DNA from: Symbiodinium natans
Taxonomy: Eukaryota > Sar > Dinophyceae > Suessiales > Symbiodiniaceae
Length of the DNA: 64,000 nt
Reading direction: 5' to 3'
NCBI GenBank assembly: GCA_905221605.1
Contig: CAJNDS010002768.1
Coordinates: forward strand, 968,035 to 1,032,034
This document shows positions 27,501 to 36,560 of the stretch, one piece after another. Position numbers and translations under genes: made by a program. Each line of letters opens with the position of its first letter. Positions within the stretch are counted from its first letter, which is position 1. The notes under the pieces are model-generated. The model did no database searches, was not told where the DNA came from, and worked only from the letters and a program-made list of their open reading frames with translations.

Positions 27501-30363
27501 GGCATGAGAAGTTTCGTTGACCAGAGACGCACAGGCCGCGCTCTTCTCCACTGCCCGAGGCTTTGCCATTAGCGGCAAGCTGCAAGTAGCCAGGAACCCC
27601 AATTTTTCCCAAAGCCACCCCAAAGCCTCCACCGTTTTGTGACGGAAGGCTCCAAGCCTGGCCTCCAGCACCGGCCGCCACCTCGTGTGAAGATTCGTGT
27701 GTGTGTCCTTCTTCCTAGAGTGAGCATCTATTTTTTGCTTCTCTCTCTCAGCTCCAACAGCAAACGGCCCTCGGGCTAAACATCTGAGACAGCCGAGACA
27801 CCCTCCGAAACCCCATTTGTGGTGGCTCTCAGAATGCTCTCCTTGTCCTTTTGTCCTTTGTTCCTTTTTTTGCACTTTCCTTTTTTTGCCCTTCTCAGAA
27901 AGGCCACCCCTGGATCTGTGAGTTCCTGGCCTGGCAGCTCGAGGCGGCTCTGTCCGAGGAAGCGGTTTTGAAGGGCACTTTGGGGACTTTGGGGATTTGC
28001 CGTTTCCGGATGTTTCCGGGGGCCTTGCCGAAGCAGCTTCCAGACACAGAGCAGGGAGAAGGAGAGCCTTGCAGTGGATTGACCGTAGATTCCGGGGATC
28101 ATCTGTAGGTCCATCCCCCTCCATGTGCCAGATCCGCGACACGGGTTGTCGTGTGTTGCAAGGCTGGTGGAGAATTTTCGGGTTGTGTTGGTTTAGAAGT
28201 TGTTGGGGTCTGTGATGTGCAGCTGTGTTTAGCGCCACATGGAACTCTATAGCCAACCTCGTTGAACAGTCGCTGAGTCGCTGAGACCGTGAACCAGAAC
28301 TGCCAAGAAAGCCGGATCACGTAAGTGCTGCAAAGTTTGGGGCAAAGAAAAAAGACACACCGCCACTCAGCTGTGCACCTCACCGCTATCGCCGGGATCG
28401 CCGGGCCGCCCCTCAAGGACTTTTTATATAGGTACTTCTGCAGCGTTTTCGCCATCCTTTATAACTTTTTCCCGTTCCACGATGGCCAGCAGCCGGACCC
28501 CCAGCTCCACCTTGCTCTGTGCTCTTGTTCGCGTGGCTGCGTAGCTTCCGCGGGGGACTCCTGAACTGCATGAGAATTCCACGAGATACACGAGATTCAC
28601 TTTGATTGTGGGGCGCCGTGGCAATTAAACTCCGCAGCCCCCGAACCTCAATCCAAGAAAGGTCAGAAGTCCGTTGCCGTGGCGGCACTGTCCGCCGCGG
28701 GGCTGGCCGCCACCATGGGGGTGGAGGCAGCCGAGGGTTTGGCTCTGTTGTTCACTTGGGCAAGGCGGGAACTGACCTCTCCCGTCGTGAGAAGTCGAGG
28801 TATGGCATGGAGCTGAAATGCATCGCAGCCCGGAAGCCATCTGAAGTTATCTGAAGCTCATCAGGAAAACTGGTCCTAGCTCTAGTCGTCTTCTGCCTGG
28901 ACTAAGAGAGGACCGGGGTTGCGCCAGGATGTGTCAGACCCTGCGGTTGGCCAGCTTTTGGGGCTTCTCATGTTTCTCTAGCAGGGAACCAGGGCACTAC
29001 AACCAAAAGCTAAACCCGAGAATCCACGCACATTGAAAGAAGGATAAAGAAGGGTCTTTTTTTCCTGGCGATTGTTAGTGTCAGTCCTTAGATGGCGACT
29101 TCAGCCGGGCTTGCCAGGCCTTCGTCAGCACTCGCGCGTCTGCGCCAGCCGTGAAGGACCTGGAGTTTGTGGGAGGGTTCCGGACGCGGCAGTTCCCAGG
29201 TTGCAGTCTTGGGGGGCTCAGCCCGGGGATTCCTGCGATTCTGCTCAATCTCGAGTCCCGACACCCGAGGCACCAAGCTTGCAGGGTTCCAAGTTTCAAA
29301 CCGACCCAAACTCGCTGGCTTTTGGCACCTGAAAATGCGCGAGGCTCCTAACAGCAGCCTGCGTGGATCTGCTGCCACAGGTACGCGGCATGGGGTTTAA
29401 GGCATCATGGTGTTCGCATCTGCATCAAGATGGTCACGCTGCGTGCTTACTACCTTATGCTACCAGCCCAACGTGGCTCAGATGTGCCTAAAGATGTACT
29501 TGCGACGGTGGACCATGTACAACGTCCTGTTTGTACAGCGTTCGTCCTGCTGTCGCGTTGCCTTGTCGCTCCCTTCGTTCTTGGATCTGCGGGGTCCTGA
29601 CTGGTGATAGCTGGCCAACCGCATGCCCAGATCCCACTCCAGATTCCGGATGGTCGAAACTCTCTCCCATTCGCAGGTGCATCTGCTGCATCCGCCTCTT
29701 CCCTGGCGCCCCTCGCCGCGGCTTCCGTCGTGGCGGCCGCGGCCCTCCGGCCGAAGGCGCCTCGCAGGGGTTCGTGCTTTTGTTGAGGCTCCGTAGGTGT
29801 TGGCTTCAGCTCCGAAACACGGTGTAGGACACTTCAACATTGCAGAAAGTATCCACTGTACCCTACATGTTGCTGAGAAACTCAGACCCCGAAGGGCAAG
29901 GGCATGAGCAAGCCCCTGGTTAGCCTCCGTGCCTTCGAGAGTCTTGGAAGCAAAGCCGCCAGACATGACCACTCTGGGCAAAGCGCAGCTCCCATCGTTT
30001 ATACAACACATCTAACATGTCACAAAATGTGTTCGAATATAGCGGCTTCTTCTGAGATCCTCGCCTCACCGGGACTTGTGCGTGAGGGGGTCTTTCCATG
30101 CGTTCGGCGGTTGATTCAGGGCTGGAACCAGGTTTGTGATAAGATCGAAATTTGAGGCGTTGGTTGCAAGCGTGTGTGCCCGTAAAGCTTTGCGTGCCCA
30201 AAACTAAACGCAGCATGGATTATGGTAAGGGCTGTCAAGTTTTGTATCTCAAGATAGTGCAGTGGAGCTACGTTCCGGCCAACTTGTGCCCAACAGAAAG
30301 CCACAGACCTGGCAGCATCTTTCCGCGCTTGCGGGGATTGAAAGCTCTTGTGACACTCGACAT
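24576..30363. other. Stretch without recognised genes
   Basis: No recognised gene. A GATGAT-type trinucleotide tract lies at about 26,060-26,155. The longest frame (27,486-28,256, minus, 256 codons) has no recognisable motif. The end of this stretch should contain the 5' part of the LHC gene, but no upstream exon or transit peptide was recognised. Confidence 0.45.
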
Positions 30364-30929
30364 ATGAAGCTGAGGAACGAGCTCGGTGTTCAGGATCCCG
30401 TCGGATTTTGGGATCCGGCTGGTTTTACGGCCGACGGAAGCGTGGAGGACTTCAAGCGTCGCCGCCAGACTGAGATCAAGCACGGCCGCATCGCGATGCT
30501 CGCAGCAATGGGATACATCACTCCGGAGCAACTAGGCTGCATGAGGTCAACCGGCGCCGAGTGCTCTTTGATTTGTTCAAAAGTGAAATGCTCAGTGTCC
30601 TACGTGTTCCGTTGTGTAGTTGACCAAGGATCACTGGCAAGTTCCCTGGTTATCTTTCCCCATCAGCAGGCTTGAAATTCGCCGATGTCCCCAATGGCTT
30701 GGCCGCAATTTCCAAGGTTCCTGCCGCAGGCTGGGGTCAGATCTTGGCGTACATGGCATTCTGCGAGGTCTCCCAGGATCAGTCTGCCGGAACTCCTGCC
30801 GCAGCCGGTGACTTCGGCTTCAAGGTCTTGACATCCAGCGACCCCGCTGAGAAGACTAAGAAGTTGTCGGCGGAGTTGGCCAACGGAAGGCTTGCGATGA
30901 TGGCCATCATCGGCATGTTCTTTCAGGAC
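30364..30929 (+). CDS. LHC chlorophyll a-c binding protein, two exons (partial)
   Basis: A thylakoid light-harvesting antenna protein that binds chlorophyll and carotenoid and passes energy to the photosystems. Exon 1 (30,364-30,527) encodes ELGVQDPVGFWDPAGFTADG and the first helix motif EIKHGRIAMLAAMG, with the chlorophyll-ligating Glu/His and Arg. Exon 2 (30,629-30,929) encodes PGYLSPSAGLKFADVPNG, the second helix GWGQILAYMAFCEVSQ and the third helix motif ELANGRLAMMAIIGMFFQD. Joining the exons gives an unbroken frame (ITPE-ITGK). The N-terminus lacks a plastid-targeting presequence. The usual C-terminus after FFQD is missing, where a CA-rich repeat and a gap begin. Dinoflagellate LHCs are often tandem or polyprotein genes, so this may be one internal unit. 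The start codon is uncertain. Parts of exon 2 recur at 42,358 and 46,308. Confidence 0.88.
30528..30628 (+). other. LHC intron with GC-AG boundaries
   Basis: A 101-bp interval that breaks the LHC reading frame. It begins GCAACT after CCGGA and ends CCAAG before GATCACTGG. Removing it restores the conserved protein. GC donors are common in dinoflagellate introns. Repeated bases at the boundary allow a shift of a base or so. Confidence 0.75.
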
Positions 30930-31461
30930 GCAGCCACACACACAAAAACACAAACACAAACACAAACACAAGCACAAGCACAAGCACAAGCACAAGCACA
31001 AGCACAAGCACAAGCACAAGCACAAGCACAAACACAAACACAAACACAAACACAAACACACACACACACACACACAAACACACAAACACACAAACACACA
31101 AACACACAAACACACAAACACACAAACACACACAAACACACAAACACACAAACACACAAACACACAAACACACAAACACACAAACACACAAACACACAAA
31201 CACACAAACACACCAACACACAAACACACAAACACACAAACACACAAACACACAAACACACAAACACACAAACACACAAACACACAAACACACAAACACA
31301 CAAACACACAAACACACAAACACACAAACACACAAACACACAAACACACAAACACACCAACACACAAACACACAAACACACAAACACACAAACACACAAA
31401 CACACAAACACACAAACACGCAAACACGCAAACACACAAACACACAACCAACACCACATAC
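30930..31461. repeat. CA-rich microsatellite (CAAACA, CAAGCA) in probable LHC intron 2
   Basis: It starts with GCAGCCACAC right after the Asp codon of FFQD, which would be another GC donor. ACAAAC units, an ACAAGC block and a long ACACAA array follow. The same exon-to-repeat transition (GCAGTCACAC) occurs at 46,325, so the repeat is an inherited part of the LHC locus rather than a local accident. Confidence 0.85.
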
Positions 31462-31561
31462 NNNNNNNNNNNNNNNNNNNNNNNNNNNNNNNNNNNNNNN
31501 NNNNNNNNNNNNNNNNNNNNNNNNNNNNNNNNNNNNNNNNNNNNNNNNNNNNNNNNNNNNN
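31462..31561. other. Assembly gap of 100 N
   Basis: 100 N between the CA-rich array and a CT array. The remaining LHC exon(s) could be lost here. Confidence 0.99.
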
Positions 31562-31709
<148 letters not shown>

Positions 31710-31801
31710 TTCAAAATCTGTTGACCACTCATATCTGGTAGCATTTGATCCAAGCATCCCAGAAGCCTGCGCGCACTTCCCCAGCTCATCAGCTCACCAG
31801 C

Positions 31802-32136
31802 ATGGCCACGCAAGCGGAAGTTGAGGAGCGCCTCACTCGGGTTGAGACTCCTTGGAGGAGTGGCAGGCCTGCCGGGTGAGGGTGGAGAGGGTCCCTGGGT
31901 TGGAAACGAAGATCCAAGCCCTTTGCGAAGGAACTCGGGAGTTCTGGAGGCTCAAGCAAGACCTGGCCAAGGTACTGTGGACGGACGTGGAGAAGGTTAT
32001 CTCTGCCCTACAAGACAGACCCCGCGCCGACTTGGTGAAGGCAGAGTTCTTCCAGGTGTTTGGGGACGCCTCTGCGGGTGACCTCCAGGGAATTTTTTGG
32101 GGTTGGTGGCAGGGTGGAGGACGCCAAAATTTTTGA
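31802..32136 (+). pseudogene. Coiled-coil ORFX-like fragment
   Basis: It starts ATG with MATQAEVEERLTRVET, then shifts frame near 31,850 and continues as EEWQACRVRVERVPGLETKI and REFWRLKQDLAKVLWTDVEK. The heptad-like Leu/Val spacing and the opening Val-Glu-Glu-Arg-Leu resemble the N-terminus of ORFX (MANVEERLQQLETQ at 58.07 kb). No basic tail is seen; the frame ends in a G-rich run. It is probably a decayed retroelement ORF. Homology beyond the coiled-coil pattern is not certain. Confidence 0.4.
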
Positions 32137-32309
32137 CATTAAGTTCAAGCCGTCCTTGGCGGCCACTGGTCAGGACGCACCTGGGCCCCATCTTCAAAGA
32201 TGACCCAGATGGACCTGGGTACCTTTGAGCCAGGTTGAGGCCCACCCAAAGTCCATGCCATCCCGGCCCACCGGCCATGACCGCGGGCGACCGGCTGAGC
32301 ACTCACGTC

Positions 32310-32512
32310 GAAGCCGTAGCGCGTACTGGGAATCATAGTAAAATGCGACCGGGGTGGTTTTGTCTCCGGGCGCTTCTTCGCGTAGCCATATTAAGGCCTC
32401 GATGATCCCTGTCAGCTCTTGTTTGTTTTTACCTCTGCACCTTGGAACCGTTGGTCGGTGGAGTCCGTGACCACTGGCCCAAACAGTTGAAAGGTTGGGT
32501 CACCGCAGGTAG
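32310..32512 (-). pseudogene. RNase H domain, N-terminal part, inverted
   Basis: On the minus strand one frame reads FGPVVTDSTDQRFQGAEV. After a one-base shift the next reads NKQELTGIIEALIWLREEA and then TPVAFYYDSQYAL. These are hallmarks of RNase H: the Glu-containing helix (x-Glu-Leu-x3-Ile-x-Glu-Ala-Leu) and the Tyr-x-Asp-Ser-x-Tyr-Ala catalytic Asp. The first catalytic Asp and the start of the domain are not seen. The C-terminal part lies next to it on the plus strand, so the gene has been split by an inversion. The source could be a retroelement RNase H or a cellular one. Confidence 0.65.
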
Positions 32513-32542
32513 GGGGGGGGCGGGCGGTGAATCGATCACTAC

Positions 32543-33073
32543 CAAGATGCGAGCGCCGGTCGCAAAATTGCATGGCATTGGGTCAAAGGACACGAAGGCA
32601 CTCACGGAAACGAAGTGGCCGACCGTCTGGCTCACAAAGGCAGCCAAGGCGAAATAGGAAAGCACAGTCGACGATGGGCAGCACCGCACGCGCAAGCCTT
32701 AACGGTCGAAACGGCTGAAACCTGTCGTAAGTGTGGGCGCGTCTTCAGGTCGGCCCGCAAATGCGGGGCCCATGAAAAAACTTGCGAAGGCCAGTTCGAA
32801 CTAACAGAGGATCAGCAACAATGCCGCAAGTGTGGGGAAACCCTCAAAGACCGGAAGGCCCGGGCCATACACGAACCACAATGCACAGGCGATGTCCACA
32901 AAAACAAGGTGTGCCGATACTGCAAAAAGGAGTACGAGTCCATGGCCAAACGCATCAACCACGAGGGGGCTTGCACACAGCGCCCAACACAGGCCGACGG
33001 GGGCTCGCTCATGGGAATGTACGTGTGGATGGCAACTGATCAACTCGAGAGACCGCGACGAACGACGGCTTGA
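32543..33073 (+). pseudogene. RNase H C-terminus plus zinc fingers
   Basis: The plus-strand frame reads AWHWVKGHEGTHGNEVADRL, the RNase H C-terminal block with the conserved Lys-Gly-His and the last catalytic Asp (Asn-Glu-x-Ala-Asp). It runs on into three similar Cys/His units: CRKCGRVFRSARKCGAHEKTC, CRKCGETLKDRKARAIHEPQC and CRYCKKEYESMAKRINHEGAC (C-x2-C...H-x3-C type). A fourth, CQHCGKTW, follows in another frame near 33,130. An RNase H followed by zinc knuckles suggests the end of a LINE-like polyprotein of a different lineage from the elements downstream, which show no RNase H. The N-terminal half lies inverted at 32.3-32.5 kb. Confidence 0.65.
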
Positions 33074-33189
33074 GGAAACCAAGCAACGTCACTTGGCTTA
33101 CTGTCGCGGGTCCTTGACAGCAAATGTCACCTGCCAGCATTGTGGCAAAACTTGGCCCGCAATCGTGGCCAATCGATCAGGCACATGAG

Positions 33190-33750
33190 TCTCGATGTCG
33201 GGGCGGCGAACTGGAGCAGCGCACTTGCAAATGCTGCAACAGGGTGTTCAACAAAATCGACACTTGTCGCAAACACGAGCGACAGATGAGAAATAGGTAA
33301 GCAACGAGAAAATACAAACCACAAAAACCAAAAAAACAACAATTGCCAACAATTGCCGGTCGGAAAGTTCCGAGCAGGACCTTCACACACACCAGGACGG
33401 CGCACGCATGGTCGAGTAACTGGGACGCGTAAACAGACTAATTATCAAAGGGACATACGACACACATGTAGAAGGGGTTAATAGCTGCGAATAAGCACAA
33501 CATGGCCATTACACACCGTACTCGTTACACGGCTTCGCCGTTCGCAGGCGCAAAAAGGGGAGCGTCCTCAGGCGCAAGAACCACCCCACCCCCCCCCCCC
33601 CCTGCCCCTTACCCGCGTGCCTGTCGGCTCAAGCGTCGCTGACGTAACATCCAACCCGCGCCCCGCCCCCTCAAGTCGACAGATAGGGCGATGCCATCTC
33701 AGGCTGCTGAGATTCAGAACTTGAGGAGGGACCTTGACCTCCAAAACCAA
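33190..33750. other. Stretch without recognised genes
   Basis: It separates the RNase H/zinc-finger relic from the first element of the main family. It contains a C-run at 33,585-33,602 and short frames only. Confidence 0.5.
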
Positions 33751-33755
33751 CCCCT

Positions 33756-34916
33756 ACGGGTGGTGCTTGGGTGCCGGATGTTGTAGATTTAATAACACAA
33801 GCACAGCTCAGATGGCTAGGACATCTTGCCCGCATGCCTAACACACGACTGCCAAAGCGAATAATTTGCGCATTCCTCCCGGATGAGGTAGGCACGCAAC
33901 GGCCGCCTGGGCGTCTGAAGGGCAAATGGTACCGGCAAACCTTAGTAGAAGCACTTCGGGCGGGGGGTTTCGCGCTGGGGGCTTGGATGCAGCTCGCTGC
34001 GCAGCATGAAGGGAGGGAGTGGAAGTTAGGAACCCGCAAGGTGGCCATGTGGTTTAAACCCATTTTTCCTGTTCCCGGGGACAGCCCGCCTGATCGAAGC
34101 CGTGAAGTCCGGAAAATTATGAGCCGCAGCACAGCTCGCCCCGATAAGAGCTTCTTGGCCGCTGTGGGTGCTGCCCAGAAATGGATATGGGGCCGAAGTG
34201 ATTTCGAGGACGTTTTCGCTGCAGTAATGTCGGTGGAGCCATGGGTATCTCATTTGTCCCACGAAATGGATTTGTGTTTATTCCGGTTTGTTGGTATGAC
34301 TGCGCACGCCAGAGCTCTAGATTGTGGTCATCTAGATGAGTATGTCGAAGCCTTGTCCAACTTACTGCCCCAAACGCAGCCGGTGCGGCGCCGGCTTCGA
34401 GCTAAGCAGCGTCGCCCCGAAGCATTCGAAAAAACTGAAACAGATGTTCCCCCACCGCCAGAGCCAGAAGTCCCCCGAGTGCGTGGTCGATACTGGGCGG
34501 AGCGACATCATAGCAACCGGGACGGGGCTATGTACGCGTGTCCTATTCTTGGATGTCAGCGGAAGTACACAACGCAGCATGGGTTGGGTCACCGTCTGAT
34601 CCTGTCCCACCGGTCGGGCACGTATCGTGAAAAGGGCTGGGATTGTCCGCACTGTTGCAGATCTTTCGAACGTGAAAGTGCAATAACTAGCCATCTAAAG
34701 CTGCACTCCCCCGATGCCTCGCCATACATTTGTCCAGAATGTGGAGCCTACTTCCCTGGTAGGGATTCCGTGCGTATGCACATGAGTCATGCTCATCCCC
34801 TAAATCAAGACATGCTTCCCATCACATGTTCGTATTGCCTGCGCGCCGGAGTAGAAAATGTGTTCGCGCATCTGCACAGTTTCAGGATGCACCTTCTCCG
34901 TAAGCACATACAGTAA
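33756..34916 (+). CDS. RT C-terminal region and C2H2 zinc fingers (truncated)
   Basis: This is the carboxy-terminal third of an endonuclease-RT polyprotein. The opening block VVDLITQAQLRWLGHLARMP is the family signature just after the RT thumb (compare QVRLRWLGHVGRM at 48.5 and 59.3 kb). After about 250 residues come C2H2 fingers: CPILGCQRKYTTQHGLGHRL, CPHCCRSFERESAITSHLKLH, CPECGAYFPGRDSVRMHMSH and a last Cys-x2-Cys...His. In R2- and CRE-like LINEs such fingers bind target DNA; that role here is inference. The endonuclease and catalytic palm are missing, so this copy cannot move by itself. It is open to 34,916 without frameshift. Confidence 0.8.
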   Translation, partial: TGGAWVPDVVDLITQAQLRWLGHLARMPNTRLPKRIICAFLPDEVGTQRPPGRLKGKWYRQTLVEALRAGGFALGAWMQLAAQHEGREWKLGTRKVAMWFKPIFPVPGDSPPDRSREVRKIMSRSTARPDKSFLAAVGAAQKWIWGRSDFEDVFAAVMSVEPWVSHLSHEMDLCLFRFVGMTAHARALDCGHLDEYVEALSNLLPQTQPVRRRLRAKQRRPEAFEKTETDVPPPPEPEVPRVRGRYWAERHHSNRDGAMYACPILGCQRKYTTQHGLGHRLILSHRSGTYREKGWDCPHCCRSFERESAITSHLKLHSPDASPYICPECGAYFPGRDSVRMHMSHAHPLNQDMLPITCSYCLRAGVENVFAHLHSFRMHLLRKHIQ

Positions 34917-35016
34917 TCAGTTCTTCGTCCGCGAATCGGTTCAAAGCGACAACCAGCTACGCTAGCTACAAGTAGCCTTACTTTTGAGCTCTTCGCGTCC
35001 TCTGAGTGTCCATGGT

Positions 35017-35775
35017 ATGGCGCGCCGTGGGAACGACCGCGAACGTGAGCGTGACCGTGGCGATCGCGGTCGTGACCGTGACCGTGACCGTGACCGTAGG
35101 GATGGTCGGGAGCCTGAGGGGAGTGACAACACCTTCGAGTCACGCTTGTCCGCTGTGGAAGACCGGCTTCAGGCCACAGCTGTTCTTGCAAACAGCACCG
35201 CGTTCAAAGTGGGCAATGAGTCCTCCAAAAGAGCCCTGGTTTTCTTCGTCCAAGGAGAGCTCAAGGCCAAGCTCGAGCGCGAGTGGGGAGTTTGGCAGAG
35301 GAACGCCGAGTTGCCCGCTGCGCAACGCCCGAAGGAGCGACCGCTGCCTTGGAAAATCCAGGCCTACCAAGCGTTCGTGGAGTATGTTGAAACCGCGGTC
35401 CGAAGCGCACCTCGTGGGTCTGGTGGGGAGGAGGCGACGCGACTACTCTTGCCAACTTCGCCTGCAGTTGAAGCCATTCAACACGGCGCTGCACAGGAAG
35501 ATCGGGCATGGCCGATGGTGCTGGTCTTCAGAAACTCTGAGACCGCGCAAGCCGCGCAAGAAATATGGTTGCAGGCTTGCCTCAAGCCTTTCCTTGGCAA
35601 AGACAAGGATTTGGGCGTGCGACCGGCTCGCTATATGCCTGCTGGCGCTCATCGCCGGGTCCAGGAGTTCGTGCCCAAAGGCAAAGGCGTCGGAAAAGGG
35701 AAGGGCAAAAATCGGTCGCCGAAGCGCGAGTCAGAAGGTCCCGAAAGGGGCGATCTGCAGCGTCGCAGACTTTGA
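35017..35775 (+). CDS. ORFX, small basic retroelement protein (copy 1)
   Basis: An intact frame of about 252 codons starting at ATG (MARRGNDRE). The layout is an Arg/Asp repeat RDRDRDRRDGRE, a short coiled-coil-like block FESRLSAVEDRLQATAVL, a middle region with LPWKIQAYQAFVEYVE and AWPMVLVFRNS, and a basic tail KGKGVGKGKGKNRSPKRE. No catalytic motif and no known family are recognised. The shape (coiled coil, then nucleic-acid-like basic tail) recalls LINE ORF1 proteins, which package element RNA, but it lies downstream of the RT. The open frame despite decay elsewhere suggests selection until recently. Confidence 0.7.
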   Translation: MARRGNDRERERDRGDRGRDRDRDRDRRDGREPEGSDNTFESRLSAVEDRLQATAVLANSTAFKVGNESSKRALVFFVQGELKAKLEREWGVWQRNAELPAAQRPKERPLPWKIQAYQAFVEYVETAVRSAPRGSGGEEATRLLLPTSPAVEAIQHGAAQEDRAWPMVLVFRNSETAQAAQEIWLQACLKPFLGKDKDLGVRPARYMPAGAHRRVQEFVPKGKGVGKGKGKNRSPKRESEGPERGDLQRRRL

Positions 35776-35833
35776 CGCGGAGGACAGCGTTTGTCGTGAG
35801 GGTTTCTCGTCGGTCTGATTTCGTTGTGTGGCG

Positions 35834-35915
35834 TGCGGTGCTGCCCGCATTGCCTTTGTCTTATGCCCGGTGCCGCCCGGTGCATGCTGTTTCCGTTGGG
35901 TGCCGTTCCACGGAA
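35834..35915 (+). ncRNA. Triple hairpin with URCYGY hexaloops (copy 1)
   Basis: Three successive stem-loops: TGCGG/CCGCA closing TGCTGC (35,834-35,849); CCGG/CCGG closing TGCCGC (35,867-35,880); and TTCCGT/ACGGAA with inner GG/CC closing TGCCGT (35,891-35,915). Stem sequences differ from those in other copies while the loop pattern is kept. Confidence 0.55.
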
Positions 35916-36187
35916 CCGTTCGGTCGTTCGTCGTGTGACGTCCCTGCGTTTCGTGAAACTCTTGTGCGCACATGGTTACTTCGCTTGTGATGTGCCAGTT
36001 AAGCTCTATGCACGCTTTTCCCCATGGTTGTTAATGGTTGTCCGTCGTCGGTGTTAACCCCTCTAGGTCTGGTTGTTTCTGATGACAGTTCGGTGATTAC
36101 TGTCCCCCCCCCCGTCGAGTTGAGATATCTTTTAGCTGATTGGTTTCAAGTTTTTTTCAAAAATTTTTAACGTTTTCACGCACCCAA

Positions 36188-36202
36188 GTCCTGTTACAGG
36201 AC
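36188..36202 (+). ncRNA. 3'-terminal hairpin (copy 1)
   Basis: GTCCTG, TTA, CAGGAC, located 15 bases before the boundary motif. Other copies have a hairpin of a different sequence in the same place. Confidence 0.6.
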
Positions 36203-36217
36203 AACAGGGTGGCCTCC

Positions 36218-36230
36218 AGGCTTGCGATGA
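36218..36230 (+). repeat. Boundary motif AGGCTTGCGATGA (LHC-like target site)
   Basis: Thirteen bases identical to LHC exon 2 at 30,888-30,900. It sits exactly between the 3' end of copy 1 and the 5' end of copy 2. Identical copies are at 41,981, 42,358 and 53,793. Confidence 0.85.
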
Positions 36231-36272
36231 CCGGGACAAAGACGGACCTGCACCTCAATCGTGGTGTCCCGG
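36231..36272 (+). ncRNA. Possible HDV-like ribozyme leader (copy 2)
   Basis: The first seven bases of the element, CCGGGAC, pair with GTCCCGG (36,266-36,272). Between them ACC/GGT (36,252-36,254 and 36,263-36,265) closes the loop TCAATCGT. This nesting and the U..UCGY-type loop resemble P1, P3 and L3 of HDV-like self-cleaving ribozymes, which process the 5' ends of R2-type and trypanosome LINE RNAs. P2, P1.1 and the catalytic C were not identified with confidence in this copy. Confidence 0.4.
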
Positions 36273-36433
36273 TGTAATGCCCCCAGAGGTGAAGTGAACG
36301 TTTGATTGTACATGTGCTTGCGTACCGCCGTGATGTGCACTTGTGATGTGTTGCTTTGGGGTAACCGGGCGGTGGGTATGGGGGCGGCTAACGCAGGCCG
36401 CAAAAGGGGGGGGTCTTCCTGATGGGCTTCGGG

Positions 36434-36507
36434 GCCCGCTTCGGCGGGCAGGCCCTGAATGGGGGGGGTCCCCCAACAGGGGGCGTGGCCTGGCAAGCCG
36501 CGTCCCC
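36434..36507 (+). ncRNA. Two leader hairpins (copy 2)
   Basis: GCCCGC closes a TTCG tetraloop with GCGGGC (36,434-36,449). A second stem, GGGGGCGTGGC/GCCGCGTCCCC, closes CTGGCAA (36,479-36,507). Copy 6 has the same two hairpins with compensating changes (50,443 and 50,488). Confidence 0.65.
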
Positions 36508-36560
36508 TTATTTTTCTTGCTACCAAACAAAACGAGAAAAATCGACCACAGCCACTGTTT

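Larger units (their letters stand above)
33755..36217 (+). mobile_element. Main-family LINE-like element, copy 1, 5'-truncated
   Basis: It begins inside the RT thumb/C-terminal region (frame from about 33,755), keeps the zinc-finger tail, an intact ORFX and a 3'UTR, and ends in a terminal hairpin (36,188-36,202) immediately before the boundary motif AGGCTTGCGATGA (36,218-36,230). Copy 2 begins on the next base. It is more diverged from the other copies than copies 5-9 are from one another. The exact 5' end is uncertain. Confidence 0.75.

Noticed and set aside
27486-28256. 256-codon minus-strand frame
   Set aside because: No recognised domain, no supporting neighbour; composition resembles surrounding non-coding DNA.
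31070-31460. CRISPR-like regular spacing in ACACAA repeats
   Set aside because: A simple microsatellite without unique spacers, in a eukaryotic context.
32381-32396. Spliced-leader-like GCGTAGCCATATTAAGG
   Set aside because: A partial match that lies inside the inverted RNase H coding sequence.
36218-36290. Hammerhead ribozyme at the element 5' end (GATGA seen)
   Set aside because: The CUGAUGA and GAAA core boxes are not both present in the right arrangement. The nested P1/P3 pattern fits an HDV-like fold better.
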